NCBI RefSeq assembly: GCF_914271485.1
Contig: NZ_CAJZAG010000004.1
Location: forward strand, 1-64,000
Reading direction: 5' to 3'
DNA from: Cupriavidus pampae
GTDB lineage: Bacteria; Pseudomonadota; Gammaproteobacteria; Burkholderiales; Burkholderiaceae
Length of the DNA: 64,000 nucleotides
The position numbers and the translations under genes were made by a program. Shown here in pieces: positions 45,488-54,238 of the stretch (position 1 is the stretch's first letter; every line of letters starts with the position of its first letter). The notes beneath the pieces are model-generated. The model had not been told where the DNA came from. It did not search any database and saw only the letters and a program-made list of their open reading frames with translations.

Positions 45488-45856
45488 TTAGGCGTGGCCG
45501 CCCACATAGACGGAAATCGCGAGGTCGATGCCGAGCTCGCCGAGCCGCTTCAGCAGCTTCGCGTCCACCGTTTCGCATGTGGTCCCGGCCGAATGCCAGA
45601 TCACCGACAACTCGATCTCGCCCCCGTTCTTCTTCAACTGCCTGAATGATTGCCGATGCGGGGTGAGGTCCCGGCAGATCGACGCCACGGCTTCCTGAAG
45701 CTCCATGCCCTGGAAATCGAAAGGCACGACACAGTAACCGTGACTGGGTCCATGGCTCATCGGCACCTCGCAGGGTTGCAGGTTGGCATCGCGGCATAGC
45801 GCCGCGAGATCGGCATCACGGCTGTAGAGCCGGAGCGATGCTTCGAACGTTCTCAA
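45488..45856 (-). CDS. Hypothetical protein, DUF4279-like
   Basis: About 122 aa if started at TTG 45856, which has GGGAG 8 bases upstream; ATGs at 45886 and 45913 give longer forms without ribosome sites. Soluble alpha/beta protein with FEASLRLYSRDADL at the start and ELSVIWHSAGTTCETVD and LGIDLAISVYVGGHA at the end. The layout resembles DUF4279 proteins, often found as immunity-like or stand-alone genes. No functional link to the neighbours is visible. Confidence 0.55.
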   Translation of the reverse strand: MRTFEASLRLYSRDADLAALCRDANLQPCEVPMSHGPSHGYCVVPFDFQGMELQEAVASICRDLTPHRQSFRQLKKNGGEIELSVIWHSAGTTCETVDAKLLKRLGELGIDLAISVYVGGHA

Positions 45857-45913
45857 CCCTGTTCTCCCGAGGCATGTTGATCGCATGTTGATTGCACGGT
45901 CACGCTGTTGCAT

Positions 45914-46258
45914 CGCTGCGTGTCGACCGTGCGGGAAAGCTTAGCAACTCGCCCAGTTCGCAGCAATTTTCGACGTTACGAAAGTTGCCCAGCGTTAGTG
46001 CGCGCGGGTCGTCGGGGGCTGCCCAACTTCGGCGCAGACCGCTATTGCCGTGGCATGCGCGAAGGCGCACGAGGCGAGGTGGCGTATGGCAGCGCGCCCG
46101 TACGCACGACCGGGGACCCGATCCCCACATTGATGCATTCTCAACGCGAGCCCCGCCACATTGAGAAAAATTGCATCGCGGTGTTCACGTCTTTCAATTT
46201 GCGCGCAGGCATCTCTCCGCAATGATGAAGCCATACGCAACTCACGAAGGCGGCATCC
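45914..46258. promoter_or_regulatory. Upstream region of the nitrile-type ABC operon
   Basis: No gene recognised. An inverted repeat TTCTCAA (46138-46144) and TTGAGAA (46161-46167), spaced by 16 bp, lies about 90-120 bp before the ABC ATPase start and is a candidate activator site, for example for the LysR protein at 53.3 kb. Confidence 0.45.
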
Positions 46259-47029
46259 ATGAACAAGCTTCTGAGCCTCAAGGGCATCAAGAAATCCTTC
46301 CAGTCGAAAGGCCGGTCTGTCGATGTGCTCGGCGGTCTCACCTTCGACGTCAACGAGCAGGACTTCGTCAGCATCATCGGCCCGAGCGGCTGCGGCAAGA
46401 CCACGGTCTTCAACATCATCGCGGGACTGATCGACCCGGATACCGGCGAGATCAGCTATCGCGGTCAGCAGGTAACCGGATTGCGCGGCAAGGTCGGCTA
46501 CATGATGCAGCGCGATCTGTTGTTCCCCTGGCGCACGGTGCTCGAGAACGTGATGCTCGCGCCTGAACTTCAGAAGCTTCCGCTGCGCGAGGCACGCGAG
46601 AACGCGATGGAGTATCTCAACACGTTCGGTCTCGCCGGCTTCGACAAGGCGTACCCGAAGACGCTGTCGGGCGGCATGCGTCAGCGCGTGGCACTGATTC
46701 GCACGCTGATCTCGGACCCCGACGTGCTGCTGCTGGACGAACCGTTCTCGGCGCTCGACTACCAGACGCGCCTGTACCTCGAGAGCGTACTGCTCGACGC
46801 CGTGGATACTTTCAAGAAGACGGTGATCCTGGTCACGCACGACATCGACGAAGCCGTCGCGCTGTCGAAGCGCGTGGTCGTGCTGGCTGGCAAGCCGTCG
46901 CACGTCAAGCAGGTGTACGACATCGACATCAACGAGAAGTCGCCGATCGGCGCGCGCAGCCACGCGAACTTCTCCGGGTACTTCCACCAGCTATGCGCGG
47001 AACTGGATATCCAGACGCGCAAGCACTGA
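46259..47029 (+). CDS. NitT/TauT-type ABC transporter ATPase
   Basis: A 256-aa nucleotide-binding protein. Walker A GPSGCGKTT, Q-loop VGYMMQRDLLFPWRTVLENV, signature LSGGMRQRVALIRTL, Walker B VLLLDEPFSALD and switch His in VTHDIDEAVAL are all intact. First gene of a transporter operon with permease and binding protein in order. The family imports nitrate, taurine, aliphatic sulfonates, thiamine precursors and similar compounds; the nitrilase downstream suggests a nitrile or related nitrogen compound. Confidence 0.93.
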   Translation: MNKLLSLKGIKKSFQSKGRSVDVLGGLTFDVNEQDFVSIIGPSGCGKTTVFNIIAGLIDPDTGEISYRGQQVTGLRGKVGYMMQRDLLFPWRTVLENVMLAPELQKLPLREARENAMEYLNTFGLAGFDKAYPKTLSGGMRQRVALIRTLISDPDVLLLDEPFSALDYQTRLYLESVLLDAVDTFKKTVILVTHDIDEAVALSKRVVVLAGKPSHVKQVYDIDINEKSPIGARSHANFSGYFHQLCAELDIQTRKH

Positions 47030-47054
47030 TCATCCAGTCATCGAGGAAATCATC

Positions 47055-47915
47055 ATGAGTCGCGTCATGACCAGCGCGGTGCCGGCCACAGCCGCCCCCG
47101 CCCCGCGCAAGAACACCAAGTCCCGCAACCGCTTCGACAACCTGTGGGGACGATCGCTGCTCCAGCTGTTCATCGCCGCGCTCGTGCTGCGGGCGTGGCA
47201 GTTTGGCGTCGATGCCGGCTGGATCTCGGCCTTTATGGTCGGCGCCCCTGCGGATATCTGGAAATCGCTCGTGCGTGGTGCTGCCGACGGACAACTCTGG
47301 AGGGACAGCTACTACACGCTGTTCGAAGCGATCCTCGGCTTCGCAATCGGCACCATCGCCGGTTCGGCGCTCGGACTCGCGCTCTGGTACTCGCCGTTCG
47401 TCGCGCGCCTGACCGAGCCGTTCATCATCGCCATCAACAGCATCCCGAAGATCGCCTTCGGTCCGATCGTGATCCTGTGGTTCGGCACTGGGCTCATCTC
47501 CAAGGTTGCTCTGGCTGTGTCGCTGACGTCGATCGTCGCGTTGATCGCGGCCTATCAGGCTGCCAAGAACGCCGATCTGGATCTCCAGACGCTGCTCGTC
47601 ACTCTCGGCGCGGACAAGAAGGAGATCTTCTTCAAGGTGATCGTGCCATCGTCGCTGCCCGCAATCATCGCGACCTTCCACATCAATATCGGCTTCGGTC
47701 TCGTGGGAGCCGTGGTGGGCGAGTTCATCTCGTCGGAGCACGGCCTCGGCCACATGATCTTCACGGCATCGGGGCTGTACGACCTCAATACCGTGTGGGC
47801 CGGCCTGTTCATGCTGATGGTGATCGGCTTCGGCCTCTACTTCGTCGTGGACTACGTCGAACACAAGCTGCTGCCGTGGAAGGAAGACACGCATCAGGCC
47901 ACGCTCAACGTCTGA
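47055..47915 (+). CDS. NitT/TauT-type ABC transporter permease
   Basis: A 286-aa inner-membrane permease with a positively charged N-terminus and about six hydrophobic segments. The EAA loop is LQTLLVTLGADKKEIFFKVIVPSSLPAII, which docks the ATPase. It follows the ATPase by 25 bp and precedes the binding protein by 22 bp. Confidence 0.92.
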   Translation: MSRVMTSAVPATAAPAPRKNTKSRNRFDNLWGRSLLQLFIAALVLRAWQFGVDAGWISAFMVGAPADIWKSLVRGAADGQLWRDSYYTLFEAILGFAIGTIAGSALGLALWYSPFVARLTEPFIIAINSIPKIAFGPIVILWFGTGLISKVALAVSLTSIVALIAAYQAAKNADLDLQTLLVTLGADKKEIFFKVIVPSSLPAIIATFHINIGFGLVGAVVGEFISSEHGLGHMIFTASGLYDLNTVWAGLFMLMVIGFGLYFVVDYVEHKLLPWKEDTHQATLNV

Positions 47916-47937
47916 AATCATTCATCGGGATCTCATC

Positions 47938-48927
47938 GTGAAACTAACGTTCAAACAAGTCGCGGTGGCCATTGGCTGCGCTGCCGCGCTGATCGCCAGT
48001 GTTCCCGCCGCCGCGCAGGCGCAGAAGAAGGTCGTCGTGTCGCAGCTGTTTCAGTCGGTGATGTTCCTGCCGCTGTATGTCGCGCTCGACCAGGGGTTCT
48101 TCGAGAAGCAGGGCCTTTCGGTCACCAAGCAGACGGCGGGGTCGCCCAATGCCGCATTGTCGGCGGTGATCTCCGGCAGCGCGGACTTCTCGCTGCACGG
48201 ACCCGAATGGACCGCGATCGCCGCGTCGAAGGGTGCCGACGTGCAGGTGGTCGCCGGTATCGTGAACCGCGCCGCGGTCTGGATTGCGGCGTCGCCGAAG
48301 CTCAACTACGGCGGTCCGAAGGACTTCGCCGGACAGACGGTATCGACGGGCATGATGCCCATTGCCAGCACGTCGCTGTTCAACAAGCTGCTCAACGACA
48401 GCGAGATCGATCCTGCCGCCGCGAAGATCACGATCAAGCAGGTGCAGGCGGGCGCCGAGCTCGGGCCGCTGCTGGCCGGCCAGGCAACCGTGGGCGTGTT
48501 CTACCAACCCGCGCTGGAACAGGCGGTCGCCCGGGGCTTCAAGGTCGTGCATAGCTTTCCCAAGCAATACGGGCCATACCTGCTCTCTGGGATCTCCGCG
48601 CGCAAGACGGTGGACCCCGACACGGCCGAGCGATTCGTCGCGGCGCTGGAGCTGGCGATGCGCTTCATGTCGAGCCATCCGGCTGACGCAGTCGCCATTG
48701 CAAAGAAGGAGTTTCCGTCGGTAGAGCCGCAGGTCGTCGAAGCCGCGGTCAAGCGCATGCTCGACGAGCAGGTCTACGCCACGACGGTCGCCATCTCGCC
48801 CGATGCACTGCGGGTGGCGATGGCCACCCAGATCGCGCTGGGCAACCTCAAGAGCCAGCCTGCTTACGACACGCTAATCGCCCGGTCGGTCATCGATCGC
48901 GCTATTACCCGCGCCGGCGCTCGCTGA
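47938..48927 (+). CDS. ABC transporter substrate-binding protein, NMT1/TauA-like (first copy)
   Basis: A 329-aa periplasmic protein with a GTG start. The signal peptide has its core AIGCAAALIASVPAAAQA before QKK. The mature part has the NMT1 fold (LFQSVMFLPLYVALDQGFFE, SADFSLHGPEWTAIAA). It is closely related along its whole length to the binding protein at 50.1 kb, which implies duplication. Ligand unknown. Confidence 0.9.
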   Translation: MKLTFKQVAVAIGCAAALIASVPAAAQAQKKVVVSQLFQSVMFLPLYVALDQGFFEKQGLSVTKQTAGSPNAALSAVISGSADFSLHGPEWTAIAASKGADVQVVAGIVNRAAVWIAASPKLNYGGPKDFAGQTVSTGMMPIASTSLFNKLLNDSEIDPAAAKITIKQVQAGAELGPLLAGQATVGVFYQPALEQAVARGFKVVHSFPKQYGPYLLSGISARKTVDPDTAERFVAALELAMRFMSSHPADAVAIAKKEFPSVEPQVVEAAVKRMLDEQVYATTVAISPDALRVAMATQIALGNLKSQPAYDTLIARSVIDRAITRAGAR

Positions 48928-48966
48928 CGCTCCCACTTCAACCACAACACCGAGAAGACAACTCCT

Positions 48967-50007
48967 ATGAAGACCTATCCGAAGTTCAAGGCCGCCGCGT
49001 GCCATATCTCGTCCGTTTTCTTCGATCAGGACGCCTGCACCGACAAGGCTTGCGACTGGATCGCCGAGGCAGCACGCAATGGCGCCGAACTGGTCGTGTT
49101 CCCCGAGGCATTTATTTCCGCGTTCCCGGTCTGGGCCGGTGTGTGGGCGCCGGTGGACACGCACGAGTTCTTCGCGAAGTTTGCCGCGTCGTCGATCACG
49201 ATCGACGGGCCTGAGATGGCGCAAATTCGCCGCACCGCGCGCGAGCACGGCGTGTTCGTGTCGATCGGCATCAATGAAGCCACCACCAACAGCGTGGGCT
49301 GCGTCTGGGACACCAATGTCCTGATTGGCGACGACGGCAGCATCCTCAACCGTCACCGCAAGCTGATGCCCACGCATTTCGAGAAGCTGGTATGGACGAT
49401 GGGCGATGGCAGCGGGCTGCGCGTGGTGGACACGCGGCTGGGACGCCTTGGTGCATTGATTTGCGGCGAGAACACCAATGCGCTCGCGCGCTTCGCGCTG
49501 ATGTCGCAGGGCGAGAACGTGCATATCTCGAGCTTCTCGCCGCGCTTCCCGACGCATCCCGCCGGGCAGCCAGCGTACGACCTCGAAGCCTCGATCCGGC
49601 TGCGCGCCGGTGCCCACGCGTTCGAGGGCAAGTTGTTCAACATCGTCTCGTCGAGCTTCCTGCAACCCGACGTCATCGACATGCTGTCGCGCGGCAATGC
49701 GGCGGTGCATCGCAATATCGACGAAGCCTCGCGCAGTGTGTCGATGATCCTCGGCCCCGATGGCGCACCGATCAGCGAAGTGATTCGCGACGAGGAAGGT
49801 ATTGCCTATGCGGATATCGACGTGGCCAAGTGTGTGGTGCCGAAGCAGTTCCAGGATGTAGTCGGGTACTACAACCGCTTCGATGTCTTCTCGTTCGGCG
49901 TGAACCGCAACGCCCACAGCCCAGCCACCTTCAACAACGGTCCGGTGGAGCCGGAGTACGGCGAGCCGCAGTGGAAGGGCGTGCCCGAACTCGAGATCGC
50001 CGGCTGA
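48967..50007 (+). CDS. Nitrilase (carbon-nitrogen hydrolase family)
   Basis: A 346-aa enzyme hydrolysing nitriles to carboxylic acid and ammonia. The catalytic triad is visible: Glu47 in VVFPEAF, Lys132 in NRHRKLMPTHFEK, Cys166 in LICGENTNALARF. The HRKLMPT and CGENTN contexts favour true nitrilase (branch 1) over amidase. It lies between two paralogous binding-protein genes of an ABC importer. Whether the substrate is aliphatic, aromatic or a sulfur/cyano compound cannot be told. Confidence 0.9.
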   Translation: MKTYPKFKAAACHISSVFFDQDACTDKACDWIAEAARNGAELVVFPEAFISAFPVWAGVWAPVDTHEFFAKFAASSITIDGPEMAQIRRTAREHGVFVSIGINEATTNSVGCVWDTNVLIGDDGSILNRHRKLMPTHFEKLVWTMGDGSGLRVVDTRLGRLGALICGENTNALARFALMSQGENVHISSFSPRFPTHPAGQPAYDLEASIRLRAGAHAFEGKLFNIVSSSFLQPDVIDMLSRGNAAVHRNIDEASRSVSMILGPDGAPISEVIRDEEGIAYADIDVAKCVVPKQFQDVVGYYNRFDVFSFGVNRNAHSPATFNNGPVEPEYGEPQWKGVPELEIAG

Positions 50008-50062
50008 GCGCGATCCAGACCATTGCCCGGCCTTGCGATGGCCGGGCTGTCCCGTCACGTCA

Positions 50063-51094
50063 ATGCGTACCCATCCCATGCCGACCCAACCGATATCCCT
50101 GCCAAATGCCAACCCCCGCCGATCTTCCTTCCGCGGTCTGCTGCAGTGTGTCGCCGCGCTGCTGATCGTCACGACGGCACCCGTCGCCATGGCGGAGAGC
50201 AAGAAGGTGGTGCTCTCGCAGTTGTTCCAGTCGATCCAGCTGCTGCCTGTCTATGTGGCCATCGATGGTGGCTTCTTCGACAAGGAAGGCCTCGCCGTCA
50301 CCAAGCAGACTGCGGGATCGGCCAACGCGGCGCTCTCCGCGCTGCTTTCCGGAACGGCCGATTTCTCGCTGCACGGGCCGGAATGGAGCGCGATCGCGGC
50401 GGAGAAGGGCGCATCTGTGCAGGTCATCGCCAGCGTGGTGAGCCGCCCGTCGTTCTGGATTGCCGCCGCGCCGGATGCGAAGTTTGAAACGGTCAGTGAC
50501 CTCAAGGGGCAGACCGTGGCCACCGGGATGATGCCCACCACGAGCACATCGATGTTCATGAAGCTGCTCAAGCAGAACGGGTTGAAGGCCGGTGGCGACG
50601 TGAAGGTGACGCAGGTGCAGATCGGCTCCGAGCCTGGGCCGCTACTGGCGGGGCAAACCAAATTCGCGGTGCTGTACCAGCCCGGACTTGATCAGGCCGT
50701 CGCACAGGGCATGAAGGTCGTCTATAGCTTCTCCAGCATGGCCGACGCTTACACCGTGGCAGCGATCAGCACGCGCCGGGATATCGATCCCGACACGGCG
50801 ACGCGGTTCGTCAAGGGCCTCCAGGCCGCGCTCGTCTCCATGCAGCGCGACGTGCCCGGCACAGTGGCCATCGCCCGGCGCCAGTTCCCGACGCTCGATC
50901 CGGCGGTGGTCGATGCCGCGGTCAAGCGTATGGTCAGCGAGCGCATCTATTCCACCTCCGTCGATATTTCGCCGGAGGCCTTCAAGAACTCGATGGCGAC
51001 GCAGGTCGAGCTCGGCAACCTCAAGACCATGCCCGCTTACGACGCGATCGTATCGCGCCGCTATATCCGCGCGGCGCTCGGAGACAAACCATGA
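50063..51094 (+). CDS. ABC transporter substrate-binding protein, NMT1/TauA-like (second copy)
   Basis: About 343 aa. ATG 50063 is used; ATG 50078 (MPTQPIS) is an alternative. The signal peptide core LLQCVAALLIVTTAPVAMA ends before ESKK. It matches the 47.9-kb protein in nearly every block (VVLSQLFQSIQLLPVYVAID; TADFSLHGPEWSAIAAEKGA). It has no ATPase or permease of its own, so it probably shares the upstream ones and widens ligand range. It overlaps the enolase-family gene by 4 bases. Confidence 0.9.
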   Translation: MRTHPMPTQPISLPNANPRRSSFRGLLQCVAALLIVTTAPVAMAESKKVVLSQLFQSIQLLPVYVAIDGGFFDKEGLAVTKQTAGSANAALSALLSGTADFSLHGPEWSAIAAEKGASVQVIASVVSRPSFWIAAAPDAKFETVSDLKGQTVATGMMPTTSTSMFMKLLKQNGLKAGGDVKVTQVQIGSEPGPLLAGQTKFAVLYQPGLDQAVAQGMKVVYSFSSMADAYTVAAISTRRDIDPDTATRFVKGLQAALVSMQRDVPGTVAIARRQFPTLDPAVVDAAVKRMVSERIYSTSVDISPEAFKNSMATQVELGNLKTMPAYDAIVSRRYIRAALGDKP

Positions 51095-52191
51095 CAGAAA
51101 GAGGCAACGTGCCGAGCATCCGCGCAGCGCAGGTGCGCCGGGCCATCGTCCCGTTCGAGCAGCCGTTGCGCACGGCAAGCGGCATGATGCAGGCCGCGCC
51201 GTTGGTGATTCTCGATATGCCAACCAGCGCGGGGATCACCGGCCATGCCTATCTGTTCTGCTATACCCCGACGGTGCTGGAGGCTGCCGCGCGCTTGACG
51301 CAGGACGTCGCCAAGGCACTGGCCGGACAACCGCTGGCGCCGTATCAGGCGATGCAGAAGCTCCGTAGCCAGTTCAAGCTGCTGGGTACGGCCGGGCTGC
51401 TGGACATGGTGTTGTCGGCCATTGATATGGCGCTCTGGGACGCGTGGAGCAAGTTCCTCGGCCAGCCGCTTGCCACATTGCTCGGCGCCGACCTGTCGCT
51501 GCCGCGCGAAATTCCGGTCTATGCGAGCTTCGGCATGGAGAACGCGGACCAGACGCGCCGCAACGTAGAGCAGGCGCTCGGCGACGGGCATCGCCATATC
51601 AAGATCAAGATCGGACATTCCACGCTCGGCGCGGACCTGACCGTTGTCGAAGCGGCCCTGGAGGCAATGCAGGGCAGGGCGTCGCTGCTTATCGATTACA
51701 ACCAGGGTCTCACCGTGGCCGAGGCGCTCGTGCGATGCAAGGCCCTCGATGCCTACGGCCTGACGTGGATCGAGGAACCGACGAGCTTCGACGACCTCGA
51801 GGGTCACGCGGAGATCGCGCGTCATGTCACCACGCCGATTCAGGCCGGCGAGAACCTGTGGGGGCCGACGCAGATCGCCGCGAGCCTCGCGGCCGGCGCG
51901 TCCGACCTGATGATGCCCGATCTCGGCAAGGTCGGCGGCGTGACGGGCTGGCTGCAGGCCAGCGCGATCTGCGCGGCACGGCGGGTCTCGGTATCCAACC
52001 ATTTCTATCAAGAGACCAGCGCGCATCTGATGCTCGTGACACCGGGCGCCCATCTGCTCGAATACTTCCGGATGGCGGACCCGATTCTCGAGCATCCGCT
52101 GCAGGTGAGCGAGGGGCGCGCGCGGGTCTCCGATATGCCCGGTAGCGGCGTGGCATGGAGGGAGGACCGACTCAAGCAGTTTCTTTTCTGA
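51091..52191 (+). CDS. Enolase-superfamily enzyme (mandelate racemase/muconate lactonising type)
   Basis: A 366-aa TIM-barrel protein. The Lys pair is in HIKIKIGHST, the metal ligands are Asp in LLIDYNQG, Glu in WIEEPTS and Glu in AGENLWGP, and the opposite acid/base may be Asp in MMPDLGKVGG with His in SNHFYQETS, as in mandelate racemase. It probably racemises or dehydrates an alpha-hydroxy or related acid. Translation is coupled to the second binding protein. It may act on the acid formed by the nitrilase; that link is inferred. Confidence 0.88.
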   Translation: MTERGNVPSIRAAQVRRAIVPFEQPLRTASGMMQAAPLVILDMPTSAGITGHAYLFCYTPTVLEAAARLTQDVAKALAGQPLAPYQAMQKLRSQFKLLGTAGLLDMVLSAIDMALWDAWSKFLGQPLATLLGADLSLPREIPVYASFGMENADQTRRNVEQALGDGHRHIKIKIGHSTLGADLTVVEAALEAMQGRASLLIDYNQGLTVAEALVRCKALDAYGLTWIEEPTSFDDLEGHAEIARHVTTPIQAGENLWGPTQIAASLAAGASDLMMPDLGKVGGVTGWLQASAICAARRVSVSNHFYQETSAHLMLVTPGAHLLEYFRMADPILEHPLQVSEGRARVSDMPGSGVAWREDRLKQFLF

Positions 52192-52277
52192 TTGCCCGCG
52201 CTGGCCGGGGTCCCGGCCTCACAGCGCATCCCTCATCCCTCGTCCCTCATTCCTGGTTATCTCCCGCAGTCCGCTTT

Positions 52278-53255
52278 ATGTCCGCTTCCCGTTCGCTCTT
52301 TATCCCCGACCGCTTTACGCTGATGCTGGTCGGGGCGCTTATCCTCGCACGCCTGTTTCCCGCCAGCGGTATGGCGGGCATTGTCGTCCAGCACCTCACC
52401 ACCGCCGGCGTGGCCGCGATGTTCTTCCTCCACGGCGCACGGCTGTCGCGTGACGCCATCCTGTCCGGCATTGGTCACTGGCGCCTGCATGGCATGGTGC
52501 TGGGCAGCACCTTTCTGCTGTTTCCGTTGCTCGGACTCGTATTCCAGCCCTTGCTCGCCCGCTGGGTTGGCCCCGCGCTCTATGTCGGGGTGCTCTACAT
52601 GTGCCTGCTGCCATCGACGGTGCAGTCATCGATCGCCATGGTGTCTATGGCGCGCGGCAATATTCCGGCGGCGGTGTGCAGCGCATCGGCATCGACACTG
52701 CTTGGCATCGTCGTGACGCCGCTGCTCGTCGGCCTGCTGATGGCACGTCCAGAGGCGACCACTGCCGCCAGCAGCTTCGATGCGATCGGCCGCATCACCT
52801 TGCAGCTCTTCGTGCCGTTCGCGGCCGGTCATCTGCTGCGTCCGTGGATCGGTACCTTCGTCACCGATAACGCGCGCCTGCTCAAGGTGGTCGACCAGGG
52901 GTCCGTGCTGCTCGTGGTGTATGCCGCGTTCAGTGCCGCCGTGGTCGAAGGGCTCTGGCGGCAGGTTAGCTGGAACGAACTGGCGGGGCTGATGGTGATC
53001 GACGCCGTGCTGCTTGCCGTGGCGCTGTCGCTCACGGTCTGGACCGCACGCCGCCTCGGCTTCAGCAAGGAAGACGAGATCACGATCATGTTCTGTGGCT
53101 CGAAGAAGAGCCTGGCGAGTGGCGCGCCGATGGCGAATATTCTGTTTGCCGGGAGCGCGGTGGGTGTGATCCTGTTGCCTGTGATGCTGTTCCATCAGAT
53201 CCAGCTGATGGTATGCGCGGTGCTTGCCCAGCGCTATGCGCGCCGGCTGTCCTGA
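52278..53255 (+). CDS. BASS/SBF-like bile-acid:sodium symporter-family transporter
   Basis: A 325-aa polytopic protein with about 9-10 hydrophobic segments. ATG 52278 (MSASRSLFIPDRFTLMLVGA) is preferred; longer starts add a Pro/Ser-rich stretch. GVAAMFFLHGARLSRDAILS, STVQSSIAMVSMARGNIPAA and MFCGSKKSLASGAPMA are typical of the SBF_like (PF13593) branch. It probably moves an organic anion linked to the neighbouring catabolic genes. Confidence 0.88.
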   Translation: MSASRSLFIPDRFTLMLVGALILARLFPASGMAGIVVQHLTTAGVAAMFFLHGARLSRDAILSGIGHWRLHGMVLGSTFLLFPLLGLVFQPLLARWVGPALYVGVLYMCLLPSTVQSSIAMVSMARGNIPAAVCSASASTLLGIVVTPLLVGLLMARPEATTAASSFDAIGRITLQLFVPFAAGHLLRPWIGTFVTDNARLLKVVDQGSVLLVVYAAFSAAVVEGLWRQVSWNELAGLMVIDAVLLAVALSLTVWTARRLGFSKEDEITIMFCGSKKSLASGAPMANILFAGSAVGVILLPVMLFHQIQLMVCAVLAQRYARRLS

Positions 53256-53258
53256 ACG

Positions 53259-54206
53259 TCAGCCGACCGAGGCACGCCGGACCGGCTTCCTGGGCAGCCG
53301 GTATCGGCTGGCCGGGTCGTACAGATTGTCCTCCAGCCAGCGAATGAACGTTTCCACCTCGGGACGTTGGTAAGACTCGGGCGCGCAGGTTGCGTAGTAG
53401 GCGTAGTAGGGCGCCGCCATGATGCTCGGAAACAGCACGGCGAGCGTGCCGTTTTCGAGATGCTCGCCGACCATGCTCGGCCGTACCAGCGCGATACCGG
53501 CCTGATGCGCCGCGGCGTCCGCGAATAATCCCACGTCCGAAAACGAGAAGTGGCTCTCTGGTTCGGACCAGTCGAGTCCGGCCGCCTGGAACCATGGCCG
53601 CCAGGGATCGATCGAGCAGCGCAGCAGGTACTCGGGACGCAGATCGGCAACTCTCTTGAACGGCCCACGCCGGCGCGCGAACTCTGGATGGCATACCGCG
53701 ACAACCTTTTCGTCGAGCACCTTCACGACATTGCGGCCCGGATAGTTGCCATCGCCAAACCGAAAATCGATATCGGCGGGTTCGGCTTTCGCGCCGATCA
53801 GTGGCACCGACAATTGGATATCGACCTCGATCGAAGGAAACTGCTCGCGGATTTCCTCCAGGCGCGGAATCAGCATGCGGGCTGCGAATGTAGGCGGAGA
53901 GCTAAGCCTTAGTTTTTGCTTGGGACTGGCCGCGCGGCCGCGCGTGGAGAAGTAGCTGAGTGCGTAAAGCGCGCCGCGGACGGTTTCCAGATACGACTGC
54001 CCGTCGGGTGTCAGCACGATATTGCCGTTGACCTTGGTGAACAGGGTCAGGTTAGTGAAGTCCTCGAGCTGCCGGATGCGATGACTGACAGCGCTCGGCG
54101 TGATGTTCAACTCCTTCGCGACGAGCACGCCGCTTTCAAGCCGTGCGCGGGCCTCGAAGGCCAGCAGGCAGTGGATCGGCGGCAGGCGGGACGAGATGAC
54201 GGACAT
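53259..54206 (-). CDS. LysR-family transcriptional regulator
   Basis: A 315-aa protein. The N-terminal winged helix is of the GcvA-like form (PPIHCLLAFEARARLESGVL, then ITPSAVSHRIRQLEDFTNLT), followed by a two-lobed effector domain. It is convergent with the BASS-type gene, 3 bp apart at the stops. It probably controls the nitrile-type cluster, but no divergent target is adjacent. Confidence 0.87.
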   Translation of the reverse strand: MSVISSRLPPIHCLLAFEARARLESGVLVAKELNITPSAVSHRIRQLEDFTNLTLFTKVNGNIVLTPDGQSYLETVRGALYALSYFSTRGRAASPKQKLRLSSPPTFAARMLIPRLEEIREQFPSIEVDIQLSVPLIGAKAEPADIDFRFGDGNYPGRNVVKVLDEKVVAVCHPEFARRRGPFKRVADLRPEYLLRCSIDPWRPWFQAAGLDWSEPESHFSFSDVGLFADAAAHQAGIALVRPSMVGEHLENGTLAVLFPSIMAAPYYAYYATCAPESYQRPEVETFIRWLEDNLYDPASRYRLPRKPVRRASVG

Positions 54207-54238
54207 GGCGCAGAGTATGGCATACGGGCGGTGCCCTG

